Assembly (NCBI RefSeq): GCF_017352135.1
Contig: NZ_CP071454.1
Location: forward strand, 2,815,001 to 2,879,000
Direction of reading: 5' to 3'
Source of the DNA: Rhizobium lentis
GTDB lineage: Bacteria; Pseudomonadota; Alphaproteobacteria; Rhizobiales; Rhizobiaceae
Length of the DNA stretch: 64,000 nt
Made by a program: the position numbers and the translations under genes
Part shown: positions 32,950 through 44,956 of the stretch, piece after piece
How positions within the stretch are numbered: the stretch's first letter is position 1
Layout: each line of letters opens with the position of its first letter
Notes under the pieces: model-generated
Told to the model about the DNA's origin: nothing
What the model saw: only the letters and a program-made list of their open reading frames with translations
Database searches by the model: none

Positions 32950-35900
32950 ATGAAGTTCAACAAGCTGCGCCTCGTCGGCTTCAAATCCTTCGTCGAGCCG
33001 ACGGAATTCATCATCGAGCGGGGGCTGACCGGCGTCGTCGGGCCGAACGGCTGCGGCAAGTCCAATCTCGTCGAGGCGCTGCGCTGGGTGATGGGCGAGA
33101 ATTCCTACAAGAACATGCGTGCCTCCGGCATGGACGACGTGATCTTCTCCGGTTCGGGCAACCGGCCGGCCCGCAACACCGCCGAAGTGGCGCTCTATCT
33201 CGACAATGGCGAGCGCACCGCGCCGGCCGCCTTCAACGACAGCGACGAGATCCAGGTCACCCGCCGCATCGAGCGTGAACAGGGCTCGCTCTATCGCATC
33301 AACGGCAAGGAAAGCCGCGCCAAGGACGTGCAGCTGCTGTTTGCCGATGCCTCCACCGGTGCGCGCTCGCCCTCGATGGTCGGGCAGGGCCGCATCGGCG
33401 AGCTGATCCAGGCGAAGCCCCAGGCCCGCCGCCAGCTCCTGGAAGAGGCGGCCGGCATTTCGGGCCTGCATTCGCGCCGCCACGAGGCCGAACTGCGGCT
33501 GCGCGCCGCCGAAACCAACCTCGAGCGCCTCGACGACGTCACCGCGCAGCTCGAAGGTCAGATCGAGAGCCTGAAGCGCCAGGCCCGCCAGGCCAATCGC
33601 TTCAAGACGCTGTCGGCCGATATCCGCGCCCGCGAGGCGATGCTCCTGCATATCCGCTGGCTGCAGGCCAAGGAGGCCGAGGGCGAGGCCGACAGCGCGC
33701 TGAACCAGGCGACATCAATCGTCGCCGAAAAGGCGCAAGCGCAGATGGAGGCGGCCAAGCACCAGGGCATCGCCAGCCTGAAGCTGCCGGAGCTGCGCGA
33801 GGGCGAGGCGCGCGCCGCCGCCGCCCTGCAGCGCCTGCAGATCGCCAGAAGCCAGCTGGAGGAGGATGCCGGCCGCATCCTGCGCCGCCGCGACGAGCTG
33901 ACCCGTCGGCTCGCCCAGCTTGCCGAGGATATCCGCCGCGAGGAGCGGCTGGTGGCCGACAATGCCGTCATTCTCGCCAAGCTCGATGCCGAAGAGGCCG
34001 AAATCTCCGACATCCTCGCCGATTCCGGCCGCCATGCCGAGGAGACCCGCGAGGCTTTCGAGGAGGCGGCCGCCAAACTTGCCGACAGCGAGCGTATCTT
34101 CACCCAGCTGACGGCCGAGCGCGCGGAAGCCGCTGCCGGCCGCAACCAGCTGGAGCGCGCCATCCGCGATCTCGCCGACCGCCGCATGCGCCTCGAACGC
34201 CAGATGCACGAGGCGAACCAGGAACTTGCCGCCATCGGTGAGAAGATATCAGGCCTGCCCGATCCCGACGAGAAACGCGCGATCGTCGAGGCCGGCGAAA
34301 TCGCTTTCGCCGATGCCGAAGCCGCCGCCCAGGCGGTCGAACAGGCGCTGGCCTCAGCCCGCCAGACTGAGGCGCTGTCGCGCGCCCCGGTCGATCAGGC
34401 CCGCTCGGCGGTCAATGCGCTGGAGACCGAGGCCCGCACCATTTCCCGCATGCTCGCAGCCGGTGCGGCCGCCGGCAAATTTTCGCCGGTTGCCGAGGAG
34501 CTGAAGGTCGATCGCGGCTTCGAGACGGCGCTGGGGGCCGCCCTCGGCGACGATCTGGAATCGCCGCTCGATGCCGAGGCGCCGGCCCATTGGTCGGAGA
34601 ATGGCGATGGCGCCACCGATCCCGCGCTTCCCGAGGGCGTCGTGCCGCTCATCGCCCATATCAGCGCACCCGCCGCACTCACCCGCCGGCTGCGCCAGAT
34701 CGGCCTCGTCGCCGAGGGCGACGCGGGGCGCCTGATGGCGGCGCTGAAGCCCGGCCAGCGGCTGGTGACGAAGGAGGGCGCGGTCTATCGCTGGGACGGT
34801 CATGTCACCGGCGCCGATGCCCCGAGCGCTGCCGCGCTGCGCCTGGCCCAGAAGAACCGGCTGACCGAACTCGAAAGCGAGGCGGCGATCGCCCGCGACG
34901 TGCTGGCCGAGGCCGAGGAGCGCCAGGCGGCGGCCGCCGAAGCGATCCGCGCCGAGGAGCGCCGGCTTGCCGAAGCCCGCGACATGAGCCGGCTGTCGGC
35001 GCGTCATCTCGCCGAGGCGCGCGAGGCGCTTGCCGCCGCCGAGCGGGCTTCCGGCGATCTGATCCGCCGCCGCGATGTTGTCAGCGAGGCCGCCAGCCAG
35101 CTGGGCGCGCAGCTGGAAGAGATCGGCGTCCAGGAAGAAAATGCCCGCATCGAGCTGGAGGACGCGCCTGACCTGACCGAGATCGACGAGCGGCTGCGCT
35201 TCCAGCAGGCGGAAGTCGCGACCGATCGCGGCACGCTCGCCGAAGCCCGCGCCCGCCATGAAAGCCTTGCCAGGGAAAACGAAGCCAGGCAGCGCCGCAT
35301 CATGGCGATCGGCCAGGAGCGCGAGACCTGGCGCCAGCGGGCGGCAAGCGGCGAGGATCATGTCGCGACACTGCGCGAGCGCGAGGAAGAGGCGCGCGAA
35401 GAGGCGGCCGATCTCGAAATGGCGCCTGACGAATTCGACGACAAGCGCCGTGCTCTGCTGAGCGAATTGCAGAAGGCCGAGGAGGCGCGCCGTCAGGCGG
35501 GCGATCTGCTCGCCGAAGCCGAACGCATCCAGCGCGAGGCCGACCACAGGGCGGCGACCGCTCTTTCCGAGCTTGCCGAATACCGCGAACGGCGCGGCCG
35601 CGCCGAGGAGCGCCTGGTTTCGGCCCGCGAGAGACGGCACGAAAGCGAAAGCCGCATCCGCGAAGCGCTGAACGTGCCGCCGCATGAGGCGCTGCGGCTC
35701 GCCGGCCTGCAGCCGATGCAGGCGCTGCCTGATCCGCGCGAGGTCGAGCGCGAGCTGGAGCGGCTGAAGATGGAGCGCGAACGGCTCGGCGCCGTCAACC
35801 TGCGCGCCGACGAGGAGCAGAAGGAGCTGAGCGAGAAGCTCGAAGCGCTGATCAAGGAGCGCGACGACGTCATCGACGCAATCCGCAAGCTGCGCGGCGC

Positions 35901-36411
35901 CATCCAGAGCCTGAACCGCGAGGGCCGCGAGCGCCTGGTCGCCGCCTTCGACGTCGTCAACGGCCAGTTCCAGCGGCTGTTCACCCATCTTTTCGGCGGC
36001 GGCACCGCCGAGCTGCAGCTGATCGAATCCGACGATCCGCTTGAGGCCGGCCTCGAAATCCTGGCGCGGCCGCCCGGCAAGAAACCGCAGACCATGACGC
36101 TGCTGTCCGGCGGCGAGCAGGCGCTGACGGCGATGGCGCTGATCTTCGCCGTCTTCCTCACCAACCCGGCGCCGATCTGCGTGCTCGACGAGGTGGACGC
36201 GCCGCTCGACGACCACAATGTCGAGCGCTACTGCAACCTGATGGACGAAATGGCGGCTTCCACCGAAACCCGCTTCGTCATCATCACCCATAATCCCATC
36301 ACCATGGCCCGCATGAACCGCCTCTTCGGCGTCACCATGGCCGAGCAAGGCGTCTCCACCCTCGTCTCCGTCGACCTGCAGACGGCCGAACGCCTGCGCG
36401 AGATTGCTTGA
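32950..36411 (+). CDS. smc: Chromosome segregation protein SMC
   Basis: A 1153-aa condensin-type ATPase that compacts and separates chromosomes. Walker A is GPNGCGKSN (residues 31-39). The N-terminal half continues with the SMC-specific GSGNRPARNTAEV and GQGRIGELIQAKP. Two long coiled-coil arms rich in E/A/R/L flank a hinge region at about residues 500-650. The C-terminal ABC signature is LLSGGEQALTAMAL and Walker B is PICVLDEVDAPLDD. ATG 32950 (MKFNKLRLVGFKSF) is the standard start. No scp genes are in the window. Confidence 0.96.
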   Translation: MKFNKLRLVGFKSFVEPTEFIIERGLTGVVGPNGCGKSNLVEALRWVMGENSYKNMRASGMDDVIFSGSGNRPARNTAEVALYLDNGERTAPAAFNDSDEIQVTRRIEREQGSLYRINGKESRAKDVQLLFADASTGARSPSMVGQGRIGELIQAKPQARRQLLEEAAGISGLHSRRHEAELRLRAAETNLERLDDVTAQLEGQIESLKRQARQANRFKTLSADIRAREAMLLHIRWLQAKEAEGEADSALNQATSIVAEKAQAQMEAAKHQGIASLKLPELREGEARAAAALQRLQIARSQLEEDAGRILRRRDELTRRLAQLAEDIRREERLVADNAVILAKLDAEEAEISDILADSGRHAEETREAFEEAAAKLADSERIFTQLTAERAEAAAGRNQLERAIRDLADRRMRLERQMHEANQELAAIGEKISGLPDPDEKRAIVEAGEIAFADAEAAAQAVEQALASARQTEALSRAPVDQARSAVNALETEARTISRMLAAGAAAGKFSPVAEELKVDRGFETALGAALGDDLESPLDAEAPAHWSENGDGATDPALPEGVVPLIAHISAPAALTRRLRQIGLVAEGDAGRLMAALKPGQRLVTKEGAVYRWDGHVTGADAPSAAALRLAQKNRLTELESEAAIARDVLAEAEERQAAAAEAIRAEERRLAEARDMSRLSARHLAEAREALAAAERASGDLIRRRDVVSEAASQLGAQLEEIGVQEENARIELEDAPDLTEIDERLRFQQAEVATDRGTLAEARARHESLARENEARQRRIMAIGQERETWRQRAASGEDHVATLREREEEAREEAADLEMAPDEFDDKRRALLSELQKAEEARRQAGDLLAEAERIQREADHRAATALSELAEYRERRGRAEERLVSARERRHESESRIREALNVPPHEALRLAGLQPMQALPDPREVERELERLKMERERLGAVNLRADEEQKELSEKLEALIKERDDVIDAIRKLRGAIQSLNREGRERLVAAFDVVNGQFQRLFTHLFGGGTAELQLIESDDPLEAGLEILARPPGKKPQTMTLLSGGEQALTAMALIFAVFLTNPAPICVLDEVDAPLDDHNVERYCNLMDEMAASTETRFVIITHNPITMARMNRLFGVTMAEQGVSTLVSVDLQTAERLREIA

Positions 36412-37746
36412 GGTCTTGCGGGGAGGCTTGCTCCCAGGCTCAGGGCTCACGTTGATAGAGATTGAGGCACGGAACCGGCAGGAAACGCGGACCGGCAGGA
36501 GGCCGCGGACAGAGGGCGCCACCGAATTCGTATTTGCCGATCCGTCGCTGTTTTGCTGCGACTGTCACCCCACCCTCCGTCTTCCTCGGGCTTGACCCGA
36601 GGATCCATGCCGCATCCGCCAGGCCGTGGATCCCAGGCTCAAGGCCTGGGATGACGGAGAGGGGGAACGGAGCGGCAGGAGGCGCGCACCGGCAGGAGGC
36701 CACGGACAGACAGGAGCGCCGCCGAATTCGTATTTGGCGGTCCGTCGCTGTTTGCCGCGGCTGTCACCCCATCCTCCGTCTTCCTCGGGCCTGACCCGAG
36801 GATCCATGCGGCATCCACCAGCGCGAGGCCGTGGATTCCAGGCTCAAGGCCTGGGATGACGGAGACGGGGGAACGGAGCGGCAGGAGGCGCGACCGGAAG
36901 GAGGCCACGGACAGACTGGGGGCGGCACCGAATTGGTATTTGGCGGGCCGTCGCTGTTTTGCCGCGGCTGTCACCCCATCCTCCGTCTTCCTCGGGCCTG
37001 ACCCGAGGATCCATGCGGCATCCACCAGCGCCAGCCTGTGGATCCCAGGCTCAAGGCCTGGGATGACGGAGAGGGGGAACGGAGCGGCAGGAGGCGCGCA
37101 CCGGCGGAGGCCACGGACGGACTGGGGCGCCACCGAATTCGTATCTGACGGTCCGTCGCTGTTTTGCTGCGGCTGTCACCCCACCCTCCGTCTTCCTCGG
37201 GCTTGACCCGAGGATCCATGCGGCATCCACCAGCGCCAGCCTGTGGATCCCAGGCTCAAGGCCTGGGATGACGGAGACGGGGGAACGGAGCGGCAGGAGG
37301 CGCGCACCGGCAGGAGGCTAGCAAGTAACCGGAGGCGCGCACCGGCAGGAGGCCACGGACAGACTGGGGCGCCACCGAATTCGTATTTGGCGATCCGTCG
37401 CTGTTTTGCTGCGGCTATTACCCCACCCTCCGTCTTCCTCGGGCCTGACCCGAGGATCCATGCGGCATCCACCAGCGCCAGCCTGTGGATCCCAGGCTCA
37501 AGGCCTAAGATGACGGAGACGGGGGAACGGAGCGGCAGGAGGCGCGACCGGCAGGAGGCCAAGGACAGACTGGGGCGCCACCGAATTCGTATTTGGCGGT
37601 CCGTCGCTGTTTTGCTGCGGCTGTCACCCCATCCGCCAGCGCCAGCCCGTGGATCCCAGGCTCAAGGCCTGGGATGACGGAGATGGAGGAAACGGAGCGG
37701 CAGGAGGCGCGGACCGGGGCTGACAGCGGACCGCTGCAATAGTTGC
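36412..37746. repeat. ~205-bp tandem repeat array downstream of smc
   Basis: There is no gene in this 1.3 kb. A unit marked by accgaattcgtatttg starts at 36521, 36721, 36927, 37132, 37374 and 37580 (periods 200, 206, 205, 242, 206). Each full unit carries two palindromes, cctcgggcttgacccgagg and ggatcccaggctcaaggcct, plus an ggcaggaggcgcgcaccggc filler. The long period contains an extra ~36-bp copy of the filler (37310-37350). The last unit lacks the first palindrome. Base differences between copies show the array is not brand new. Confidence 0.88.
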
Positions 37747-38397
37747 TCAGCCCGCCGAGGCGGCCTGAAAGACCGCCAGCTGCGCGGCGAAGGCGCGTTG
37801 ATAGGCCGGCCGCGCTTCGGCGCGGGCGACATAGGCGGCGAGGCTCGGATATTCGTCCAGGATGGTGGTTGATTTCAGCCGCAGCAGCACCGTCACCATC
37901 AGCAGGTCGCCGGCGCTGAAGGCGCCGTCGAGCCAGTCGGCATCGCCAAGCCGGGCCGCAAGGCTGCCGAGCCTCTTGCGGATGCTGCCCTCGAGGGCAT
38001 GCAGGCGCTGTTCGTACCAGGGCTGATCGCGCTCCAAAATCCTCGCGAGGCTGTGATCGAAGATCGGCGGCTCCACCGTGTTGAGCGCGGCAAACATCCA
38101 GGCAATCGCCCGCGCCCGGCCAATGGCATCTTCCGGCAGCAGGACGCCGTGACGCTCGGCGATATGAAGGACGATCGCGCCGGACTCGAACAAGGTGAGA
38201 TCACCCTCCTCATAGGTGGGGATCTGCCCGAAAGGCTGACGGGCCAGATGCGCCGGCTGCTTCATCGTCTCGAACGAGACAAGGCGAACCTCATAGGGCT
38301 GTCCCGCTTCCTCGAGCGCCCAGCGAACCCGCATGTCGCGCGCCAGGCCGCGGCCGCGATCGGGCGAACGTTCAAAGGCGGTAATGGTGATCGTCAT
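37747..38397 (-). CDS. Glutathione S-transferase family protein
   Basis: 216 aa. The N-terminal thioredoxin-like domain is MTITITAFERSPDRGRGL...RWALEEAG, then FGQIPTYEEGDLTLFESGAIVLHIAE, where the ES pair binds the glutathione gamma-glutamate. The C-terminal helical domain includes WLDGAFSAGDLLMVTVL. It conjugates or reduces electrophiles with glutathione; the substrate is unknown. It lies directly beside the smc-downstream repeat array. Confidence 0.92.
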   Translation of the reverse strand: MTITITAFERSPDRGRGLARDMRVRWALEEAGQPYEVRLVSFETMKQPAHLARQPFGQIPTYEEGDLTLFESGAIVLHIAERHGVLLPEDAIGRARAIAWMFAALNTVEPPIFDHSLARILERDQPWYEQRLHALEGSIRKRLGSLAARLGDADWLDGAFSAGDLLMVTVLLRLKSTTILDEYPSLAAYVARAEARPAYQRAFAAQLAVFQAASAG

Positions 38398-38492
38398 CGT
38401 TTTCTCCGTAGCTTATCCGTCTTGAAGACGTTCGGCGAGCCGGCGTTCCGACATCGATGTTCGGGATCGTCCCGCGGCACAGCTTTACCGGG

Positions 38493-39476
38493 TCAGAACA
38501 GGCGGTCGGCAAAGCGGTCGGCCTCCCAGGTCTTGAGAAAAGCCGCCTGCCGCTCAATCCAGCCGACGGCATTGCTTCCCCATTCGTTCGCGCGGCTCGC
38601 ATATTCGCCCATCAGCCAGAAATGGCGGACGATCACGAACCGGATCGCGGCTTCATAATCCTGCGGCGCGATCGGCCGGATGTCGCGATATCCGTCGATG
38701 AAGGCGGTCCACATGGGGGTCAATGCCCGGCCAAAGGATACTTTCGCCCAGAGAAAAACCGACAGATCGTAGGCGAGATATCCGGGCCCGCCGTCGTCAA
38801 AGTCGAAAAAGACCGCTTCTCCCGCGTCATTGATGCGGGCGTTGAAGCCGTGGCAGTCGCCGTGGCAGTGAATCCAGCTCAGATTTTCGCATGTTTCGAT
38901 CGCCTTTGCGGTGCGCGCGGCGATGCTTTCCAACTCGCGTAGAATGCCCGCGTCTTCGACGACGCGGCTATCGCGGATCTGTGCGCAAGGGCGATGCAGC
39001 AGATGCTCGAGGTCGAGCCGATAGGCCGCGCCCTCGGACGAAAATGTCTGCGCCGCATTATGGATCAGGGCAAGCGTCCTGCCATTGGCCCGGGCATCGC
39101 CTGCGTCCGTTGCGTCGGGCTCGCGGCCGGAAATTTCCCGGAAGAGCACGCCCTCACGCGGCCCCTCCGGCGTCTGTGCCTGCAGGAAGAAGGCGCCATC
39201 GCGCGTCGGCATGGTCGCGGCGACCGGCACGCCTGCCTGCCAGAGATGCGTGATGAAAGCCGTTTCGGTTTTGACGTCGGCCGGACCGCGGCTGCGGCGA
39301 TGCGAAAGCCGGAACACATAGCGCTCGCCGTTGCCGTCGATGACAAGATAGGTGTCGTTGAGGCCGCGGTTGAGCAGGCGGCAGTCGACCGGTCCGGCGA
39401 GGCCATAGTGCTTGTCGATGAACCGCCCGATCGTCTCGATCCTGGGAGTGGAATATTGCGGTTCAAAATCGAGCAT
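38493..39476 (-). CDS. Phosphotransferase family (APH/choline-kinase-like) protein
   Basis: 327 aa from ATG 39474-39476 (MLDFEPQYSTPRIETIGRF). The kinase-like fold has the catalytic loop WIHCHGDCHGFNARI (HGDxHxxN), the metal-binding VFFDFDDGGPGYLAYDLSV and an N-lobe YLVIDGNGERYVFRLSH. The family includes aminoglycoside, homoserine and hydroxylysine kinases; the substrate is not predictable. In-frame starts further upstream lead into non-family sequence. It is divergent from ppdK across a 900-bp gap. Confidence 0.85.
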   Translation of the reverse strand: MLDFEPQYSTPRIETIGRFIDKHYGLAGPVDCRLLNRGLNDTYLVIDGNGERYVFRLSHRRSRGPADVKTETAFITHLWQAGVPVAATMPTRDGAFFLQAQTPEGPREGVLFREISGREPDATDAGDARANGRTLALIHNAAQTFSSEGAAYRLDLEHLLHRPCAQIRDSRVVEDAGILRELESIAARTAKAIETCENLSWIHCHGDCHGFNARINDAGEAVFFDFDDGGPGYLAYDLSVFLWAKVSFGRALTPMWTAFIDGYRDIRPIAPQDYEAAIRFVIVRHFWLMGEYASRANEWGSNAVGWIERQAAFLKTWEADRFADRLF

Positions 39477-39880
39477 CTGGAGGTCCCATGGTGGAATCTG
39501 GAGAGACCTGGGAAGATAAGGTATTTTGCGGCGGCTGCAACGCTTGATTGTGATAGGCCCCGTCGCCGGATCGCCCGCTGCTGCGATCGAAGGGTGCGGG
39601 TGTGTCGCCGGAAGACCGGTCTCCGGCCTGGGAACGGCCGTCGTCCGATGGCGGATGACCCCGGTCGGGACCCGACGGTGAGCCCGGACTGCGAACAAGT
39701 GACGTGCAATTTTCGCGCATTCGGCGATAAACACCAAAAAAGGTCGGCTGTCTTGCGGCCTGTACCCCATTTGGGTGATGCTCTTTTCCGTGACTTGCAT
39801 TAGAAGTTGTTTCAACGCAACCTGAGTTCTTTGCTGAAAAGCGGGGCGGTCAAAGTTGCGGTTTGCCGAATATGCGATGC

Positions 39881-40083
39881 GCTTTCCGGTTAGAGGGCAT
39901 AGACCCGGAAAGCTGTTTGCGCGATCCCTGGAAATGCGAAGCAGTTTCTGAGGAATTGCGGAAAACAAGGATCGGAACGGTTCCGGGAACCGTTCCGGGT
40001 TGAGGGACCCCCCGTCCGGTTTTCCTGGCCGGACGGAAACAAGGCTTTGCGGGACATTGTTGCAGTCCCGCAAAGCTTTTTTT
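39881..40083 (+). ncRNA. Candidate small RNA with strong terminator
   Basis: Four perfect stems follow one another: gctttccgg / ccggaaagc (39881-39889 with 39905-39913), cggaacggtt / aaccgttccg (39973-39997), ccgtccgg / ccggacgg (40012-40036), and gctttgcgggac / gtcccgcaaagc (40044-40076, with a slightly A/T loop) followed by seven T. No gene lies upstream on the plus strand for 5 kb that this terminator could serve. The 5' end is unknown; the first stem is a guess at the limit. I cannot match it to a named RNA. Confidence 0.5.
40044..40083 (+). terminator. Perfect rho-independent terminator
   Basis: A 12-bp perfect stem (gctttgcgggac), 9-nt loop and a T7 tail. It is the strongest terminator in the window and defines the 3' end of the candidate small RNA. 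Confidence 0.85.
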
Positions 40084-40235
40084 ATGCGCTCCGATATTCA
40101 ATCGTTTCTATCACCCTCAGTCCCCATATTTATTGTGCGGCGCAGCATTTTTGCCGCATTTGTCGATTTTCATTTCAACTCCAAGGCATTAAGCTGAGCT
40201 CTCAGGCTGCTGGCAGTGTTTGCTGAACTTCTCCT

Positions 40236-40320
40236 TCGTCACGCTCGGGCTTGTCCCGAGCATCTGCAGCCAGTTGATATGGTGCAGATCCTCGGCACAA
40301 GGCCGAGGGTGACGCCGAGG
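40236..40320. repeat. Palindromic intergenic repeat before ppdK
   Basis: The outer ends cgtcacgctcgg / ccgagggtgacg are inverted. Inner palindromes are ctcgggcttgtcccgag and ctcggcacaaggccgag, with gatatggtgcag between them. Confidence 0.65.
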
Positions 40321-40379
40321 GAGCAAGACATGCCACAGCCGAGGGATCGAGCTGATCCCGATCTGGTGTTGGGGGGAAG

Positions 40380-43046
<2,667 letters not shown>

Positions 43047-43052
43047 CGCGGC

Positions 43053-43328
43053 TTAGTAACGATACCGCCAGCGATCGTGGTAGATATAGGGCCCGTTCAG
43101 ATCCCAGGCCATGCGGTTCATCATTTCGGCACTCTGCGCCCGCGATTCGGCGCGGCGGTCGAGATCGATTCGCTGCAGGCAGGTGGCAAAGCCATCGGTG
43201 CCGCGGCGGAAACCATAGCTCAGGCATTGCCGCTCATCCGCCGCCCGCTGCTCCTCCGGCGTCATCGTCTGACAGGCGGAAAGCCCGGCGGTCACGGCGA
43301 CGAGGGTGAGGAGGAGGGGGAGGCGCAT
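43053..43328 (-). CDS. Small hypothetical lipoprotein
   Basis: 91 aa from ATG 43326-43328. The signal peptide ends in a lipobox (LTLVAVTAGLSACQT). The mature part is polar with two cysteines (ERQCLSYGF, FATCLQRI) and a Tyr/Arg-rich C-terminus (GPYIYHDRWRYRY). It resembles the many small rhizobial envelope lipoproteins with a CxxxGF..C pattern. Function unknown; convergent with ppdK with 6 bases between stops. Confidence 0.78.
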   Translation of the reverse strand: MRLPLLLTLVAVTAGLSACQTMTPEEQRAADERQCLSYGFRRGTDGFATCLQRIDLDRRAESRAQSAEMMNRMAWDLNGPYIYHDRWRYRY

Positions 43329-44007
43329 CGGGGTGGTCCTTGCTTTTCCCTGAGGAAATGCCATTCGGGCGAGGGCGTCAAGTGACAGACCTCTCGTCCC
43401 TTGCGAGTCGGCCTGGGCCGTGACTGACCTGTTTTCGCTAGCGTATGGGACGATCTCTATCTTACGCTGTGGCGATGCCAGCTGCGTCTTCTGCAGCGCC
43501 AGCCGCATGGATCCCAGGGTCAAGCCCTGGGATGACGGAGGAGAGGTGGTGCCTGGCTTCATAAGTCCGCCCGCGCGGAAGCAAGGTGGTGCCGCGACGC
43601 GTCGGCTGAGCAGTGGTGAGGAGCTACGGCAATTGCGGCGGGGCGAAAGCGACGCCGGATAAGCTGCACCGGCCGTGCGTTTGGCAACATCGCCAGCCCC
43701 ACACTCCGTCATCCCAGGGCCTGACCCTGGGATCCACAGCCAAGCGCGCGGTTTCAATTGTTCCCCTGCGGGTCTTCGCTCTTCCCGGATGCCCCTGGGA
43801 TAACGGAGGAGAGGTTGGTGCCCGGCTCCATCGCCTCAGCCGCGGCAATGAAGCGATGGCAAAAGTGACGACGCTCGCCCGGGAGTTAGGCGACAAAGCC
43901 ACCCCACACTCCGTCATCCCAGGGCTTGACCCTGGGATCCACAACCAGGCACGCGGCGTCAATTACTTACGAGAAGAACGAGAGTTAGGATAACCTCCTC
44001 GCCACCT
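43329..44007. repeat. Family B composite repeats
   Basis: There is no gene in this region. A composite like those at 22.1-23.1 kb spans 43509-43735: palindrome ggatcccagggtcaag at 43509 and an inverted copy ending at 43735, with gaggtggtgcc...ggcgaaagcg filler. A further single inverted palindrome is at 43913-43940. The remaining parts are filler fragments. Confidence 0.78.
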
Positions 44008-44205
44008 TCACGCCGCCCCGGCCGGATCCCCGATCGGCAGCAGTGCCGGATCGAGCGGCGGGTCTTGCGGGTTTTTGGTATCGCCCGGGTCCTGGGCTAG
44101 CGTCAGTGGCGGTTTTTCCTGGATGCGGTCGGGGATGCCCGGCGTCGGTGTCGGGCCGCGCGGTGTGTCGGTCGTCGGTGTCGGGATCGGATCTCGGTTC
44201 GGCAT
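44008..44205 (-). CDS. Small proline-rich hypothetical protein
   Basis: 65 aa (MPNRDPIPTPTTDTPRGPTPTP...) with an ideal aaaaggaggcgatc ribosome site before ATG 44205. About a quarter of the residues are proline, with many Asp and Thr; it is probably disordered. No signal peptide or membrane segment. It is divergent from the zinc-ribbon gene. Function unknown. Confidence 0.68.
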   Translation of the reverse strand: MPNRDPIPTPTTDTPRGPTPTPGIPDRIQEKPPLTLAQDPGDTKNPQDPPLDPALLPIGDPAGAA

Positions 44206-44308
44206 GATCGCCTCCTTTTCCAGAAGGGAACGGCACGCCCGGCAGATGGTTCCACTTTCGCCGCCGGCGATTCCTCTGTATGAGGGGCCTGAAAATATTG
44301 GAACGAGC

Positions 44309-44554
44309 ATGGCCATCCGCGATCGATTTTCGAAGAAACTGAACTGCCCGCAATGCGGCAATGCGGGTTTTGCCGAGGCCTCGGAGATCGATGATCCCAA
44401 GCGCAAGCACCCGGATTTCCAGGTCGATCAGCTGCCGCGCGGCTTTGGCGTGCAGCGGGCTTCCAACCACCAGGAAAGCTTCATGATCAAATGCGAATGC
44501 GGACGCAAATTTCCCTTCCGCAGCCTGGCGGAAGCCGCAGCCGAGCGGCGCTAG
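44309..44554 (+). CDS. Small zinc-ribbon hypothetical protein
   Basis: 81 aa from ATG 44309. Two metal-binding knuckles are visible: CPQCGNAG (about residues 13-20) and IKCECGRKF (about 60-68), separated by a charged spacer. This is a CxxC/CxC zinc ribbon. Such small proteins can bind nucleic acid or modulate other proteins; no specific function can be given. Confidence 0.7.
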   Translation: MAIRDRFSKKLNCPQCGNAGFAEASEIDDPKRKHPDFQVDQLPRGFGVQRASNHQESFMIKCECGRKFPFRSLAEAAAERR

Positions 44555-44569
44555 AGATCTCGGTCGAGC

Positions 44570-44956
44570 TTAGATCCGCTCCAGCACCTCGATGAAGGCA
44601 TCGGCGAAGCGCACGAGATGGGTGGTCTCCTCGTCGGGCGCCTGCATGCGGATCTCGGTGCCGTTGGCGTCGAGCAGCGCCAGCACGACGCGCATGCTTT
44701 CGCCATCGGGAATGCGCAGCACGGCGATGCGGCGGCAATCCTCGATCAGGCCGCCGGCCGGCAGATCGAACAGCAGTTCGCCGCCGGCACGGTTCGCCGC
44801 CTGGCGCACCGCCTCGCAGAAGCCGGCATCGCCGCCGGCATAACCTTCGAGCGAAAGTTCGAGCTCGACGAGCTCCATCGGCAGCATCGGCTCGGTGTGG
44901 TCGATCCCGCCAAGCGCAGACGCCTGCGGCCTTGCTGCTATCTCGGGTGCAATCAT
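44570..44956 (-). CDS. Hypothetical protein
   Basis: 128 aa from ATG 44954-44956, which has aggaga 8 bases upstream; the ATG at 44974 is less well placed. The protein is acidic (MELVELELSLEGYAGGDAGFCEAVRQAANRAGGELLFDLPAGGLIEDCRR...). It has mixed alpha/beta character and no membrane segment. I do not recognise the family. Confidence 0.6.
   Translation of the reverse strand: MIAPEIAARPQASALGGIDHTEPMLPMELVELELSLEGYAGGDAGFCEAVRQAANRAGGELLFDLPAGGLIEDCRRIAVLRIPDGESMRVVLALLDANGTEIRMQAPDEETTHLVRFADAFIEVLERI

Larger units (their letters stand above)
39477..40379. other. 900-bp gene-free intergenic region before ppdK
   Basis: There is no convincing protein gene here. From left to right it holds about 390 bp without recognised structure, four successive hairpins ending in a strong intrinsic terminator (39881-40083, see the ncRNA entry), an AT-rich stretch (40084-40200) and a palindromic repeat (40236-40320: gctcgggcttgtcccgagc and ctcggcacaaggccgag). 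The ppdK ribosome site ggggggaag follows. Confidence 0.7.

Noticed and set aside
34354..36522. A 722-codon minus-strand frame opposite smc.
   Set aside because: Same reasoning: smc motifs are intact on the plus strand, and the antisense translation shows no recognisable domain.
36412..37746. Regularly spaced repeats that might be a CRISPR array.
   Set aside because: Repeat units are ~205 bp and are repeats throughout, with no short unique spacers of 30-40 bp, and there are no cas genes.
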